Positions 39,981 through 49,486 of a stretch of DNA of 64,000 nucleotides are shown here, piece by piece. Within the stretch, counting starts at the first letter, position 1, and every line of letters starts with the position of its first letter. Both the position numbers and the translations under genes were made by a program. Source of the stretch: a virus; the IMG/VR virus record IMGVR_UViG_3300028840_008153, positions 1 through 64,000 of that record, one strand, 5' to 3'. The notes under the pieces were generated by a model that saw only the letters and a program-made list of their open reading frames with translations, made no database searches and was not told the origin of the DNA.

Positions 39981-40749
39981 CCTGGTCTATACCGCCTTTC
40001 ATCCCGACCATCTCAACGCGGACCCCGTTCGTAATCGGAACAACCCGCACCACGGGGTCCTCTGCAAGGTTGCCGCCCGTTCTGAGCGTGAAATCACCTA
40101 TGTCGTTCGGTGTGATCTGGTTGATGCTCTTCAGGCCGCAGAACTGCGGCAGGGGCGATCCTTCCTCTTCGCAATCCTTTTCCTGTACGTATGGGTCGCC
40201 AATCACGTCCATCCGTATGGCGCCATCCTCCATGCGAAGCACCACGCCGTCCTCGCCGACCAACCAGATGTCGCCACTAACAATGTTGCCGTCATCCAGC
40301 AGCAGGCCACGCACGCCCGGATCAGGCAGCGGTATGGCCACGGAGGCAACAAACTCCGTCTGCTCCTGCTCGAACTCCACACTGCCTTCACCGTAAATCC
40401 CGTTGAGCGCGCCAAGACGGTTGGCGTCGCTGACAAGGATTCCCGCCGGGCGGCTGTACGCGTCGTAGAGCGCCACCTCCGAAGGCGGCGAGCCAAAGTC
40501 GAAGGCTCCGGTGGCCACCTCCCCGAGCGACGGGTCGTAGATGTGAAAGGTCAGCTCCGTCCCCTCCACGCTGATCTTTCCCAAATAGAGGCCGCCCGTC
40601 CCCCCGATCGGGTAGATGCGCGCGTCGTCAAACAGGTCTTGGTCCACGGCGGCACCACTGCTGTTGACCAACGTGGCGTAATCAGCGAAGGGGTAATTGA
40701 CCCTTTCGTTGTTGTTGCGCCATTCGGTGTTAAGCAGCGGACCAGACAT
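39973..40749 (-). CDS. YP-domain virion protein, 258 aa
   Basis: Starts with the shared module (LLNTEWRNNNERVNYPFADY), followed by a beta sandwich-like body and a C-terminal segment FCGLKSINQITPNDIGDFTL, equivalent to CIKTIGGIGPDSNGDFEL of the gene at 43772. Operator-like palindrome copy 4 lies directly upstream of its ATG. It overlaps the downstream gene by 8 nt. Confidence 0.65.
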   Translation of the reverse strand: MSGPLLNTEWRNNNERVNYPFADYATLVNSSGAAVDQDLFDDARIYPIGGTGGLYLGKISVEGTELTFHIYDPSLGEVATGAFDFGSPPSEVALYDAYSRPAGILVSDANRLGALNGIYGEGSVEFEQEQTEFVASVAIPLPDPGVRGLLLDDGNIVSGDIWLVGEDGVVLRMEDGAIRMDVIGDPYVQEKDCEEEGSPLPQFCGLKSINQITPNDIGDFTLRTGGNLAEDPVVRVVPITNGVRVEMVGMKGGIDQDA

Positions 40750-40752
40750 TTC

Positions 40753-40764
40753 GGAATCGATTCC
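40753..40764. promoter_or_regulatory. Operator-like palindrome, copy 4
   Basis: GGAATCGATTCC, perfect 12-bp palindrome with TTTC on one flank, sits 3 nt upstream of the ATG at 40749, where the ribosome site should be. It overlaps the only AGGAA-like Shine-Dalgarno sequence. Confidence 0.45.
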
Positions 40765-40766
40765 TA

Positions 40767-42368
40767 TTATGGGCCCGAAGACGAAGACGAAGACGAGCTG
40801 GACGGGAACAACGGACAGTTGATCCCGAAGTCGTCGAACTCCGTCTCTGATCCTACAACTCCAAGTCCTGCAAAGCCATCTGGTATGGTCGTAGCGTGTA
40901 CGAAAACGTCACTGACCGATCCGCCGTCCCACTCAACCAGAAGCTCAGTGAAGTAAAATCCGCCAACCTTGAAAGGGCGGACCGTGAACTCGTAATCCGT
41001 GATTTCAAGGGCGACGCCCGGATCGTAGCTGATGTCAAAGACGTAGCCCAGCCCCAGGCCGCTTGGCCACGCCCCGCCTCCCGCAGTCTTTCTCCCGATG
41101 AAGATCCTCCCGTTCGGGTACGCCGACGAGGGGCGCAGCGTCACGCCTGCGAAGTAAAAGGCGTCCTCGTTCTGGAAGCCGTAAATCACGTGCCCCTCGC
41201 CCAACGAGGCCGAAAGAGGCCGTACTATGAGATTGAATGTGGGCGCATCGTCCACGAGCAGGCTTCGGAAGCGGTCAATCGAGAACTGGTCGAACAGGTC
41301 TCCGGCGTTGCTCAGATACCGCTTGGTTCTGTCTGTGTCCTCAATGGAGAAGGCTCCCTTCTCCACGGTCAGCTCCTCAGCCTGCCCATCCTCAAAGTCC
41401 TCACAGTAATAATCCGGCAGGCCAGAAGCCGACGAGGTGGACGACGAGGAGAGCGACGACGAAGAGCTGGGTGTGGGCGAGGCGCTCGACGAGGACTCCG
41501 GGCCGAAGATGTCTCTGGGGACGTGAGGGAAATTGAGCGTGTCGCACACCTCGGAGAGCGAAGTGTTGTGATCAACAACCATTCCATCACCAATGTCGCC
41601 GACCACGGCGTTCTCGATGACCAGCTCGATGTCGCCGTCAGAGTCAGGGAACACGTCGTTGACCTGCGTGATCACGCGTTTCTTGCAGGTGCCCACATGC
41701 GGGCGCCCACCACAAGCGCCGGCAAAAGACTGGAGTTGCTCAACGCCTTGTGTGGCCCGGTCAAGCGCAATGACGGCTACTTCCCTTTCCACCCCGTCGA
41801 TGGTGCGCGTAGCCTTGTACGTCTTGGTCACTCCGGCCAGTCCCCGTAAAACTATCAGGCCCGTCACTCCGGGCATGCCCTCCTTGCTCAACGAGTCCAC
41901 ACCCGCGTCCTCGTACGCGCGCACGGAGCGCGGGCCCAGCTGAGAGGCTTCGGGACCGTCGAAGCGTTGAAAGAGTTCATCCGTTTCAAGCGCTCCACCA
42001 CCCAAAGCAACCCATCCGCCCACGCCGGGATAGAGCGCCTCGATGGCGTAGTTCTTGAAACGGGTGATCGGCCGCGTGATGTTCAGCACTGCCAGCGGCG
42101 TGAAGCTCGCTCCCGATGAAGACGAAGGATTCGGGCAGAACGGCGAGAACTCGGAAGCCAGCAGCGTCAGTGAAAACAGTCCCGCAGTCCGGCCCACAGA
42201 GGAGACATAGACATAGCGCCCCGCCGAACGCGGCACCCAGATACTGGCATCCACGATCAGATCGTTGGGCAACAAGCTCCCGTCCTTGGCCTGGCGAGAG
42301 GCTGAATCATGGACGGGGTAGCTGCGTGACTCGTTTCCATTGAGCCACTCGGTAAAAACGATCGCCAT
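40767..42368 (-). CDS. YP-domain virion protein with two serine-rich tracts, 533 aa
   Basis: N-terminal module VFTEWLNGNESRSYPVHDSA with PNDLIVDASIW. A serine-rich linker (SSSSSLSSSSTSSAS, ~residue 300) divides it, and a lectin-like beta-rich C-terminal half (FYFAGVTLRPSSAYPNGRIF) ends with nine serines and GP. Such a fold could bind glycans, but this is a visual guess. Confidence 0.65.
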   Translation of the reverse strand: MAIVFTEWLNGNESRSYPVHDSASRQAKDGSLLPNDLIVDASIWVPRSAGRYVYVSSVGRTAGLFSLTLLASEFSPFCPNPSSSSGASFTPLAVLNITRPITRFKNYAIEALYPGVGGWVALGGGALETDELFQRFDGPEASQLGPRSVRAYEDAGVDSLSKEGMPGVTGLIVLRGLAGVTKTYKATRTIDGVEREVAVIALDRATQGVEQLQSFAGACGGRPHVGTCKKRVITQVNDVFPDSDGDIELVIENAVVGDIGDGMVVDHNTSLSEVCDTLNFPHVPRDIFGPESSSSASPTPSSSSSLSSSSTSSASGLPDYYCEDFEDGQAEELTVEKGAFSIEDTDRTKRYLSNAGDLFDQFSIDRFRSLLVDDAPTFNLIVRPLSASLGEGHVIYGFQNEDAFYFAGVTLRPSSAYPNGRIFIGRKTAGGGAWPSGLGLGYVFDISYDPGVALEITDYEFTVRPFKVGGFYFTELLVEWDGGSVSDVFVHATTIPDGFAGLGVVGSETEFDDFGINCPLFPSSSSSSSSSGP

Positions 42369-43775
42369 CTATGCCTTTCTCAGTGGGGGCACCAGGCCCG
42401 AAGACTGCACATCCGTGTCCGTGAGTGCTCCTGCCGTCATCGTTCCTTCCAGCCGGATCACCTTGTTGCGGCGATTTGGCACGCTGGCGCCGAAGCGAAC
42501 CATGAATATGGCCGTGGCGTACTGGGCCCGCTTCAACGGGAAGAACGTGTACGAATACTTGTTGCCGTCAATAGAAGGGTCCAACTGCTGCATGCGAAGG
42601 GTTTCCATGTCGATGTGGCCGGACTTCTCCACGTAAACCCCGCCGTCCTCCGAAAATTCGACCTCCACGTCGATCGGGTCGGTCATGTCCTCGCCGGTGT
42701 TGTTGTAAACCAGGACCATGACGCTGATGCTGAAATCGGCTCCAGCCAGCGGACGCAGCTTCAAGTGGATGCCGTCCTCTTTGGCGTCCCGAATGAGATT
42801 CCACAGCTGAACCAGCGCGTTGTACTCGTTCCGCAGCCTCTCGATTGTACTAGCGAGAGCGACGGCCTGCTCCCAGAGACGCTTCAACTCGTTGTACACC
42901 CGCCCGTAGTCAGCGCAGGCGCAGCATTCCGTACAGTTGCCGTGGACCTGCATCAGGTTGTCGATGACCGTTGTCAGGTAGTCCGTGTTCGGGTGGATGG
43001 GCGGCTGCGTCGCTCCCGGCGTCAGACGCCGCTCGGTCCACGTGCAATCCTCCCCGTCAAAGGAGAAATCACCGTTGTCGTCCACGCCCACGCCGGCAAT
43101 CCGCCGAATGGCGGATTCAAGTGAGCCGCAGGTCTGAAAGGCCCCGGTGCCCTCCCCGCCAACGGCGTCGAAGACGATGCGTTTGGGCGCGCGAACCTCT
43201 GTCCCCTCATCCAGCGAGAAGCCGATGTCCGTGTCCTCAGAAAGCGTCATGGCGATGTTGTTGCCCGCTTCGAGCACGATGGCCTTGTCGGTGATCCCGC
43301 CGCCCGTGCAGCACGGCAGCCCCGGAAGGGCCGTGGCGAAGCGTCGCACCCTGCTGACACGGGGATTCACCAGAGAGGACAGCAGGTAGGAGGTAGTGGA
43401 GAGATGTGGAAAGCTGAACTGCGCCAACTTCTCGGTGTGTACGGTGAGACGAAAGATGATATCCTCACCCGTGAATCCCGCCCCGATTGTAGTCGACCTT
43501 CTCCATTCGTATATGGTGTAACTTCCAAAAACGGACGAAGAAAAGTTGTCTGCACCTGTGAGTGAGGCCAAAAGGGTATCATCGTCGAAGCGAAGCTCGG
43601 CAGTGCCAGCCGGATCGAACGAAGCCAGCCGCACGCGCGCGTCCTTGTCCCTGTCCTTGGTGTGAATGAGGTAGGCGTCGACAAACAGCTCATGCAGGCC
43701 ATCCGACTGCCGCTCGCTGAACGGGTAGTCGATATGGGTGTTCGAAGTCAGCCATTCAAAAACGGCTCCGCTCAT
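42369..43775 (-). CDS. YP-domain virion protein, 468 aa
   Basis: ATG 43775 overlaps the upstream stop (ATGA). N-terminal module AVFEWLTSNTHIDYPFSERQ and ELFVDAYLIH. A central CTECCACADYGRVYNELKRL helical segment resembles the CCGCDELQVILD segment of the next paralogue. The C-terminal domain is beta-rich. The longer frame beyond 43775 lies over another gene. Confidence 0.68.
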   Translation of the reverse strand: MSGAVFEWLTSNTHIDYPFSERQSDGLHELFVDAYLIHTKDRDKDARVRLASFDPAGTAELRFDDDTLLASLTGADNFSSSVFGSYTIYEWRRSTTIGAGFTGEDIIFRLTVHTEKLAQFSFPHLSTTSYLLSSLVNPRVSRVRRFATALPGLPCCTGGGITDKAIVLEAGNNIAMTLSEDTDIGFSLDEGTEVRAPKRIVFDAVGGEGTGAFQTCGSLESAIRRIAGVGVDDNGDFSFDGEDCTWTERRLTPGATQPPIHPNTDYLTTVIDNLMQVHGNCTECCACADYGRVYNELKRLWEQAVALASTIERLRNEYNALVQLWNLIRDAKEDGIHLKLRPLAGADFSISVMVLVYNNTGEDMTDPIDVEVEFSEDGGVYVEKSGHIDMETLRMQQLDPSIDGNKYSYTFFPLKRAQYATAIFMVRFGASVPNRRNKVIRLEGTMTAGALTDTDVQSSGLVPPLRKA

Positions 43776-44704
43776 GGCAGTGTCGTACCCATTTTGGAGG
43801 CGTTGATCTGCGTTTCCAGCGCGTTCACCTTGGCGTCGATCCGACCCGCCAGGGTCCTCAGCGAATTGATCTGGTCCTGAACCATGGCCGTCGTGTCCAA
43901 AATCACCTGAAGCTCGTCGCAGCCGCAGCAGGGCTTGGAGCACTCGTCCCGAACCTGAAGGCCGTTGGCGATGGCGTCCAGTTTGATGCAATCGTCCTCA
44001 AGCAGCTCGAAGTCGCCGTTGGAGTCCGGGCCGATCCCCCCGATGGTCTTGATACACGGGCGCGACGCCGCTTCTCCGCACTCGCAGTCCTCGTTGAGCC
44101 CCGCGCCCTCAATGGCGCTGAGCACGATCCGGTCCGGCTCGTCGACGGCCCCTGCCACGAAGTTGATCAGGAAGTTCCGGCCGGCCTGCAGGACCACGTC
44201 GCCCTGGACGGCCTCGGAGGTCTCGTCGCCGTTGCGCACGTAAATGGCATTGACGCCCCGAAGATCCGGTTTGATGGTGGTCGGCTCCAGACGGGCATTC
44301 GCCACATCGAACTGGAACGAACCCGCCGAGTTGAGGATCGTATCGAGTTTCCCGATGACGATCTTGCCGACCGTATCGTAGAACTGGCCCGTTCCGATGA
44401 TCTGATAAGCCGAGTTGGTCGTGAAGGACGCGGCGTCAATGGAGACGGAACCGATGGTGTCGCCGTTGTAGCCGAGCGCGATGGTCACGCCCGCGCCGAA
44501 GATGCCAATGGCCTTGATGTGGAACAGCGACTGATCGACCGTGTCGTCAATGTGGACCGGCCAGATCAGATCCACGATCAGATCATTGGGGATCTCGAAG
44601 GAGCCGGTTTCGTCCTTTAGGCCGGCCTCCTCGAAGATGGGGTATTTCCGTTGGCTGTTGGCATTCAGCCAATCGATGTTCCAAAGCGGGCCTGCGGGAG
44701 GCAT
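43772..44704 (-). CDS. YP-domain virion protein, 310 aa
   Basis: N-terminal module PLWNIDWLNANSQRKYPIFE, then IPNDLIVDLIWPVHI, clearly paralogous to the genes at 39973, 40767 and 42369. The C-terminal part has CIKTIGGIGPDSNGDFELLE, a cysteine pair segment and a closing coiled coil (LAGRIDAKVNALETQINA), a probable trimerisation helix. Confidence 0.7.
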   Translation of the reverse strand: MPPAGPLWNIDWLNANSQRKYPIFEEAGLKDETGSFEIPNDLIVDLIWPVHIDDTVDQSLFHIKAIGIFGAGVTIALGYNGDTIGSVSIDAASFTTNSAYQIIGTGQFYDTVGKIVIGKLDTILNSAGSFQFDVANARLEPTTIKPDLRGVNAIYVRNGDETSEAVQGDVVLQAGRNFLINFVAGAVDEPDRIVLSAIEGAGLNEDCECGEAASRPCIKTIGGIGPDSNGDFELLEDDCIKLDAIANGLQVRDECSKPCCGCDELQVILDTTAMVQDQINSLRTLAGRIDAKVNALETQINASKMGTTLP

Positions 44705-44713
44705 GCTCCCTCC

Positions 44714-46597
44714 TTACGATGTTGGTGCGAAGATCCGATAGCCCATTCGCAGGATTCCGACCGAACCGGCAAAGGAGTCGGTCGACAGCCGACCGATCGA
44801 GAACCAAACGGACTCGCCGTCGGCAACGACGAAGGAGTCCGACACGACCTCCACGTACTGCCCGGCGTCCAGGCTTCCGCACGCGCCCGGATCGAGGTCC
44901 GTCAGACTCGTATCGGTATCAGGCAAGTCTTCCTCGGCACACCCGTTGGGCGGTGACAGGCGGCGGTACGAAAGGGGAAGCGCCGGTAGTACCCCGCTGG
45001 CCCTGGCCAAGACCCAGAAGCGCAGCTCCATTTGGGGATTTTCGATGAGTCCGGCGCTTGGAAGCTCAATGCGCGCGCGAAGATTCGAGTTCCGTCCCGT
45101 GGGGAACGCCAGAAAGAACGTGTCGTCCACCTGCTCCTCGCGCGCGTTGTTCAACGCCACGAGGGTGATGCGCCCTTCTTCCTGCTCTGAACCCGGCAAT
45201 ATGGCATTGACAGTTGCTTCGCCCCGCACCGTACCGTCCGCTTCCACGGACGACATGCCCGTGACAGGGGTCAGCGTGATGTTGGAGCCGGCCTTCAGGC
45301 CGCTGATGACCGGACCTCTCTTGAAGTTCAGACCCTCCACGTCCTTGAAGACCTGGTAGCCCGCCTGACCCTCTTCGGTGGTCAGCGAGAGGTCGATCCC
45401 GATTTGGAGCGCGCCCGTCTCGGCGGGCGTCACGCCGTCACATCCCACGATCGTGATGGGGCTGCCCTCAGCAGGAGTCAGCCGGGTCACGACACTGGTG
45501 TCCGTCTTGATCACCATCTTGGTGAAGTAAAGCCGCATGGCCTTGGCGAACGGGTCGTTGCGCACGAAGCCCATCTGTTCGAGCGTAGGGCCGGACTCGC
45601 AGGCATGGGAAGAGCCGGGAAACTCTGGCGTACCCGACACGCCCGAACTGGAAGAAGACGATGAAGAGCTGGAAGAGGACACGTCACCATCGCACGGGCG
45701 GGGCTCCGTAGGCCACGGGGCACGATTATAACAGCCGTCAAACCACCACAAACCGTGTTGGTCTATCTGGAAGCGGGACGAGGGCACGCCCACCCCGTCG
45801 GCTTCGAGGTATGCCGCTTCGATGGGCAGCGGCGGCCACAGGCGCTGCAACTCCTCATGCTGCGAGAGGTTGTATCCATACACAGCGCCGGAAGGGGCCA
45901 TACTGTTGAAGATGGGGTCGTCAGCCGGAAGCCATCCGGGCTGATCGCTATCCGTACTGGTGAAAACATACTGGGTGTATTGCTGCGGACACTGGACCAG
46001 CCCGGCGGGTTGCGCGTAGAGGTCGAAGGCGTAGTGGATGTGCTCATCCAGCATCTCACGTGGCGAGGGCTGGATGTGTGCCGATCCGTCGCCACGCAGG
46101 AACATCAGGTAAATGCCTACGGGCGGCTGTTGCTTCGTGGCCATCCCGGGGATCGAGGCAGAAAGGTAGTACGCGCCCGCGTCGTCCAGCGAGCTGCCCG
46201 TGGCTCCGATCGTGTTGGTGAAGTCGAAGTCCCGCAGGAAGCCGAACTGGAGCAAATCACCCATCGTGGCCGAAGACTTGGAGATCACAATGCCCGTGGC
46301 AAAGGACGATTCCTTGACCAGATACCCGCCCAGCGTGGTGTCGAATTCAACGGCTGCCAGCGCCGACTTGTAAGCGAGCGTGGTCGAGTCGAAGTAGACG
46401 TAGTGGCCCACCTTCACGGACGAGTCCATCGGAACGCCGCGCAGATAGAGCGCCTCGCTGTCCTGCAGTGCGTCCAGGCGGTCCTTGAGGTGCTGGGTCC
46501 GATCGACGTTCTGGCCGGGCATCCGATTGGCTATGGCCGCACGGACTTCCTCACCATTCTGGATGGGGCGCGTCTGCTGAATCCAAGGGGTAACCAT
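44714..46597 (-). CDS. Large virion protein with twelve-serine tract, 627 aa
   Basis: The N-terminal ~310 residues and C-terminal ~280 residues are separated by twelve serines (DNA 45644-45679) that use all six serine codons. The C-terminal half shows EAGYQVF-type beta structure and YVEVVSDSFVVADGESVWFS. It heads the YP-domain cluster in transcription order. Likely a tail or fibre structural subunit; no family recognised. Confidence 0.65.
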   Translation of the reverse strand: MVTPWIQQTRPIQNGEEVRAAIANRMPGQNVDRTQHLKDRLDALQDSEALYLRGVPMDSSVKVGHYVYFDSTTLAYKSALAAVEFDTTLGGYLVKESSFATGIVISKSSATMGDLLQFGFLRDFDFTNTIGATGSSLDDAGAYYLSASIPGMATKQQPPVGIYLMFLRGDGSAHIQPSPREMLDEHIHYAFDLYAQPAGLVQCPQQYTQYVFTSTDSDQPGWLPADDPIFNSMAPSGAVYGYNLSQHEELQRLWPPLPIEAAYLEADGVGVPSSRFQIDQHGLWWFDGCYNRAPWPTEPRPCDGDVSSSSSSSSSSSSGVSGTPEFPGSSHACESGPTLEQMGFVRNDPFAKAMRLYFTKMVIKTDTSVVTRLTPAEGSPITIVGCDGVTPAETGALQIGIDLSLTTEEGQAGYQVFKDVEGLNFKRGPVISGLKAGSNITLTPVTGMSSVEADGTVRGEATVNAILPGSEQEEGRITLVALNNAREEQVDDTFFLAFPTGRNSNLRARIELPSAGLIENPQMELRFWVLARASGVLPALPLSYRRLSPPNGCAEEDLPDTDTSLTDLDPGACGSLDAGQYVEVVSDSFVVADGESVWFSIGRLSTDSFAGSVGILRMGYRIFAPTS

Positions 46598-46622
46598 AAT
46601 TTGTCCTCTTATGACTCGCTGG

Positions 46623-46970
46623 TTATTTAGCCAGACGCGGAGGAGTTCCTAAGTTCATCCCCGTTCGCAGAAACTCCCTTGCGGCGCGGATGGTCGGGTC
46701 AATCGCTGCGTCTTCTCGATGAAGCCGCATGATGTCTATCGCCGTGCGCCGCGCGTCTCGTTTGAGCAATTGTTGCAGTCCGCCGGCGCCGGCGCCAAGC
46801 CCCGCGCCTGCTCCTGCTCCAATCAGGGCTCTCAACAAAGCGTTATCGTCATCATCGGCAGACATGTAACCTCCTACCGCTCCGGGAACCGCCCCAATCA
46901 AACTGCCCCGCAGCGCCGCCGACGGCACGGAGATCAGTGCTTCTTTGATCAAAAAGACGTGTGGGCTCAT
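46623..46970 (-). CDS. Glycine-zipper protein with capsid-targeting-like N-terminus, 115 aa
   Basis: Begins SPHVFLIKEA, a motif shared with two other small proteins here. A Gly/Ala-rich segment follows (LIGAGAGAGLGAGAGGLQQL) that could insert in membranes as a glycine zipper, then a basic helical tail. This resembles small virion proteins that are injected with the DNA, but the role is inferred. Confidence 0.6.
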   Translation of the reverse strand: MSPHVFLIKEALISVPSAALRGSLIGAVPGAVGGYMSADDDDNALLRALIGAGAGAGLGAGAGGLQQLLKRDARRTAIDIMRLHREDAAIDPTIRAAREFLRTGMNLGTPPRLAK

Positions 46971-46980
46971 CAGCTGACTC

Positions 46981-47580
46981 CTAGTTGAACCGAATCGTCC
47001 AGGTAATCCCGATCTGGTGCCCGGCCACCTTGAGCACCTTATCTATCCCTGAGTATATCCGAGAAAAGACCATGTCCTGACTTTGATCGGTCAAGTCGGG
47101 CGCGGCCACAAGAGCAGCCCCAAACACGGCGCTGTTGGCCGTATCAAGAAACGACTTGCCGTGGAAGCCGACGGTCCCCTCGCTGACGCCGAAGAAGACG
47201 ACCTGATTGCCCGCGTAGACGGCGTCCGAGCTTTCGATTGTGGGATTGACCGTCAGCGGGATGCGCAGGAAGTCCGTGTCCGGGCTGGACGAAAGGCCGT
47301 TGTAATAGCTGATCCCACCTTCCCTATCAAAGGCTGGCGGCGTGATGGAGTCGGCAGGATCAGCCAGGTTCTTGAACTCCATGTACATCGCGTTGACCGG
47401 CGTGTTCTGGCCGGCCAGAAGGCTGGCCAGGACATCCGCGCCGCTGTAGAGAATCAGGTTTCTCTTCTCCAACAGGCGGTACACAATCCCCGTCTTGGGA
47501 TCGAAGGAGAAGATCTTCACGTCGCCGCGCGCCTGACGGGCGAGATCGAAGACCCCACGAGCGTGTCGCTGTATGATCAT
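46981..47580 (-). CDS. Tail-region structural protein, 199 aa
   Basis: Beta-rich protein (VKIFSFDPKTGIVYRLLEKR; YSGADVLASLLAGQ) with a C-terminal GHQIGITWTIRFN. ATG 47580 overlaps the upstream TGA (TGATG); a GTG 9 nt upstream is less likely. No family recognised. Confidence 0.6.
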   Translation of the reverse strand: MIIQRHARGVFDLARQARGDVKIFSFDPKTGIVYRLLEKRNLILYSGADVLASLLAGQNTPVNAMYMEFKNLADPADSITPPAFDREGGISYYNGLSSSPDTDFLRIPLTVNPTIESSDAVYAGNQVVFFGVSEGTVGFHGKSFLDTANSAVFGAALVAAPDLTDQSQDMVFSRIYSGIDKVLKVAGHQIGITWTIRFN

Positions 47581-49202
47581 CACTGGCACTCCATCGATAC
47601 CTGACGCGCCGTGACGGAGGCATCCCCGTAACTGGCCACCGATGCAGGCGGGGCGTCTGATGTCTCGAAAAGCTCCTCGAACACTGGATTTGCGGCGTCG
47701 AACACTTCGACGTCGTCATCCTCTGCCCCGGGTTCATCTTCTCCGCCCGGGACACTTAAGTCAACGGTCTCCGTCGGTACAACCTGTTCAACGAAGACGA
47801 TGTATGTGGTGTGTGGCGGGATGATGTCCCGCAGGTACTTGAACATCCCGAGCCCGGGAGCGTCCTCGTCGAAGGACCCCACACGTGCCCTGATCACGAA
47901 GAGATTGTTCCTCAGAAGGTTTTCCATGACGAACTGGAGTGGGTTGATTGTCGCCGGCAAGTTCGACGGAACCGGCTCAGTCTGGGGATCTTCTCGCAGA
48001 TCCAGCAGATTGGCGAGCGTCTGTCCGTCTGCCACTCCTCGTGCGTGGACCTGCTCCCAGAACAGTTCCACGTCTGCCGGGAAGCCTCCCACCTCGAAAC
48101 GGACCACTGCCTTGTTGTTTTCGTCCAGACCGAGGTACTCCAAGGCAACATTATGGTTGCGAAAGGACAGCTCCGCAAAATAGCCGCCAGAAAGGAAGTT
48201 GTCCGACATCGCCATCGCCGGAACCAGGCTGTAATCCGGGTCATTGGTTGCCAGCTCCACGATCTCAAAAGCATCGGTCAAGGAGTCGCCCAGGAAGACG
48301 GTGTCGCCCACAGCGACAGTCGCCGTCGCCCCCAAGGGCGCTCGATACACGTTAAGGTCGGTCACGATCAGCTGGGAGGTTTCCTCCGTGCGGACGACCT
48401 CCACGGTTTCCTGCGGGCTCAGGCACACGGGCGCGCCCGAGAGGGCCGCCAGGAAGCTGGTCAGCGTCGCCTCCGTGAGACCGCCGATGACGCGCGAATC
48501 CCAGATTGCGTTGATCAGTCCCCTGTAGAATTCACTGGATTGGAGATGAAGCCCCAGCACGTATCCGAAATGTATCCACAGGTAATCCAGGTCCATGTTG
48601 CCCTTATAGACCCAAAGGCCAATCTCGGTGTCGACGACCGTGCCGTTGGAATCGACGACATCGGCCTTGGCCACGAGCGGGTCTTCAAAGGGGTCCTCCC
48701 GAAATCGGATCAGATTCCTATTTTTGTCGATGTCGTAGTCGGCGCCGGCCACCCAGGTCTTGCTGGGGTGGACCACTAGGTTTTGGAGTACGAAGGGGCA
48801 GTCCACGAGCGAATCGGGGAGCCGGATCTGCCGCAGGTTGGGATTGTCCGTGCCGCCGTAGGTCTGCACGAAGCCCGCCTCGCGCCCGGGCACGGAGCCC
48901 GTCTGGTTGCCGTAGACCAGATCCCCGGCCTGATAGATCGACGGGATGCTGTCCGACTCACTGCGCTTGGCGACCAGCAGATACCAGTCCTCCGTGTGAA
49001 AGACCGGGACACTGAAGCGGGAAAGGGACGCGATTGTCTCCAGATAGTTCAGGTAGGTCTGGGACGCCTCATAGCCCGACGAACGGTAGTGGACCTGGAG
49101 CTTGTGCCACTCCTCGAAGATGTTGAACCAGAACGATCCCAACTGGGCCAGCAGCTGCGAGCCCTGATTGAAATCGTCGGCTGGATACGTTGGCAGTGTC
49201 AT
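47580..49202 (-). CDS. Tail/baseplate-region structural protein, 540 aa
   Basis: N-terminal helical part (QLLAQLGSFWFNIFEEWHKL), a long beta-rich body, and an acidic C-terminus (DEPGAEDDDVEVFDAANPVF). The position next to baseplate J genes suggests a baseplate wedge or tail collar protein. No known motif. Confidence 0.6.
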   Translation of the reverse strand: MTLPTYPADDFNQGSQLLAQLGSFWFNIFEEWHKLQVHYRSSGYEASQTYLNYLETIASLSRFSVPVFHTEDWYLLVAKRSESDSIPSIYQAGDLVYGNQTGSVPGREAGFVQTYGGTDNPNLRQIRLPDSLVDCPFVLQNLVVHPSKTWVAGADYDIDKNRNLIRFREDPFEDPLVAKADVVDSNGTVVDTEIGLWVYKGNMDLDYLWIHFGYVLGLHLQSSEFYRGLINAIWDSRVIGGLTEATLTSFLAALSGAPVCLSPQETVEVVRTEETSQLIVTDLNVYRAPLGATATVAVGDTVFLGDSLTDAFEIVELATNDPDYSLVPAMAMSDNFLSGGYFAELSFRNHNVALEYLGLDENNKAVVRFEVGGFPADVELFWEQVHARGVADGQTLANLLDLREDPQTEPVPSNLPATINPLQFVMENLLRNNLFVIRARVGSFDEDAPGLGMFKYLRDIIPPHTTYIVFVEQVVPTETVDLSVPGGEDEPGAEDDDVEVFDAANPVFEELFETSDAPPASVASYGDASVTARQVSMECQ

Positions 49203-49486
49203 GCCGTTCCCTTAATGAACTTGTGGTAGCGGCTTATCGCACCCTTCAGCGTGGGCCGAACATTGTAAGCCCTGTGCGTGTGCGTCTCGTACCACGTCTT
49301 CCCGTCAACGACCGCCTTGCCCACTGCCGGCGTTGCCTCGCCGTTGGGCCCATGGTGCCAGACAGCCTTGGCATCCATGACCTGCTTGCGCTCTTCGGGC
49401 GTGAGCTTGACCTTGTTCTTTTTGAGGGTCTCCCACTTAGGACCCTTCGTAGCCTCTTTGATCAGAAACAGGTGACAATCCATCAT
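49199..49486 (-). CDS. Small conserved phage protein with KEA N-terminus, 95 aa
   Basis: The first residues (MDCHLFLIKEA) match the shared N-terminal motif. The body (KAVWHHGPNGEATPAVGKAV and HRAYNVRPTLKGAISRYHKF) belongs to a small conserved family that I recall from phage genomes, where it often stands alone with no assigned role. The targeting-like motif in front suggests it is packaged in the virion. Confidence 0.7.
   Translation of the reverse strand: MMDCHLFLIKEATKGPKWETLKKNKVKLTPEERKQVMDAKAVWHHGPNGEATPAVGKAVVDGKTWYETHTHRAYNVRPTLKGAISRYHKFIKGTA

Noticed and set aside
45637-45685. Poly-serine coding tract as a sequencing or slippage artefact
   Set aside because: All six serine codons are used, so the DNA is not a simple repeat.
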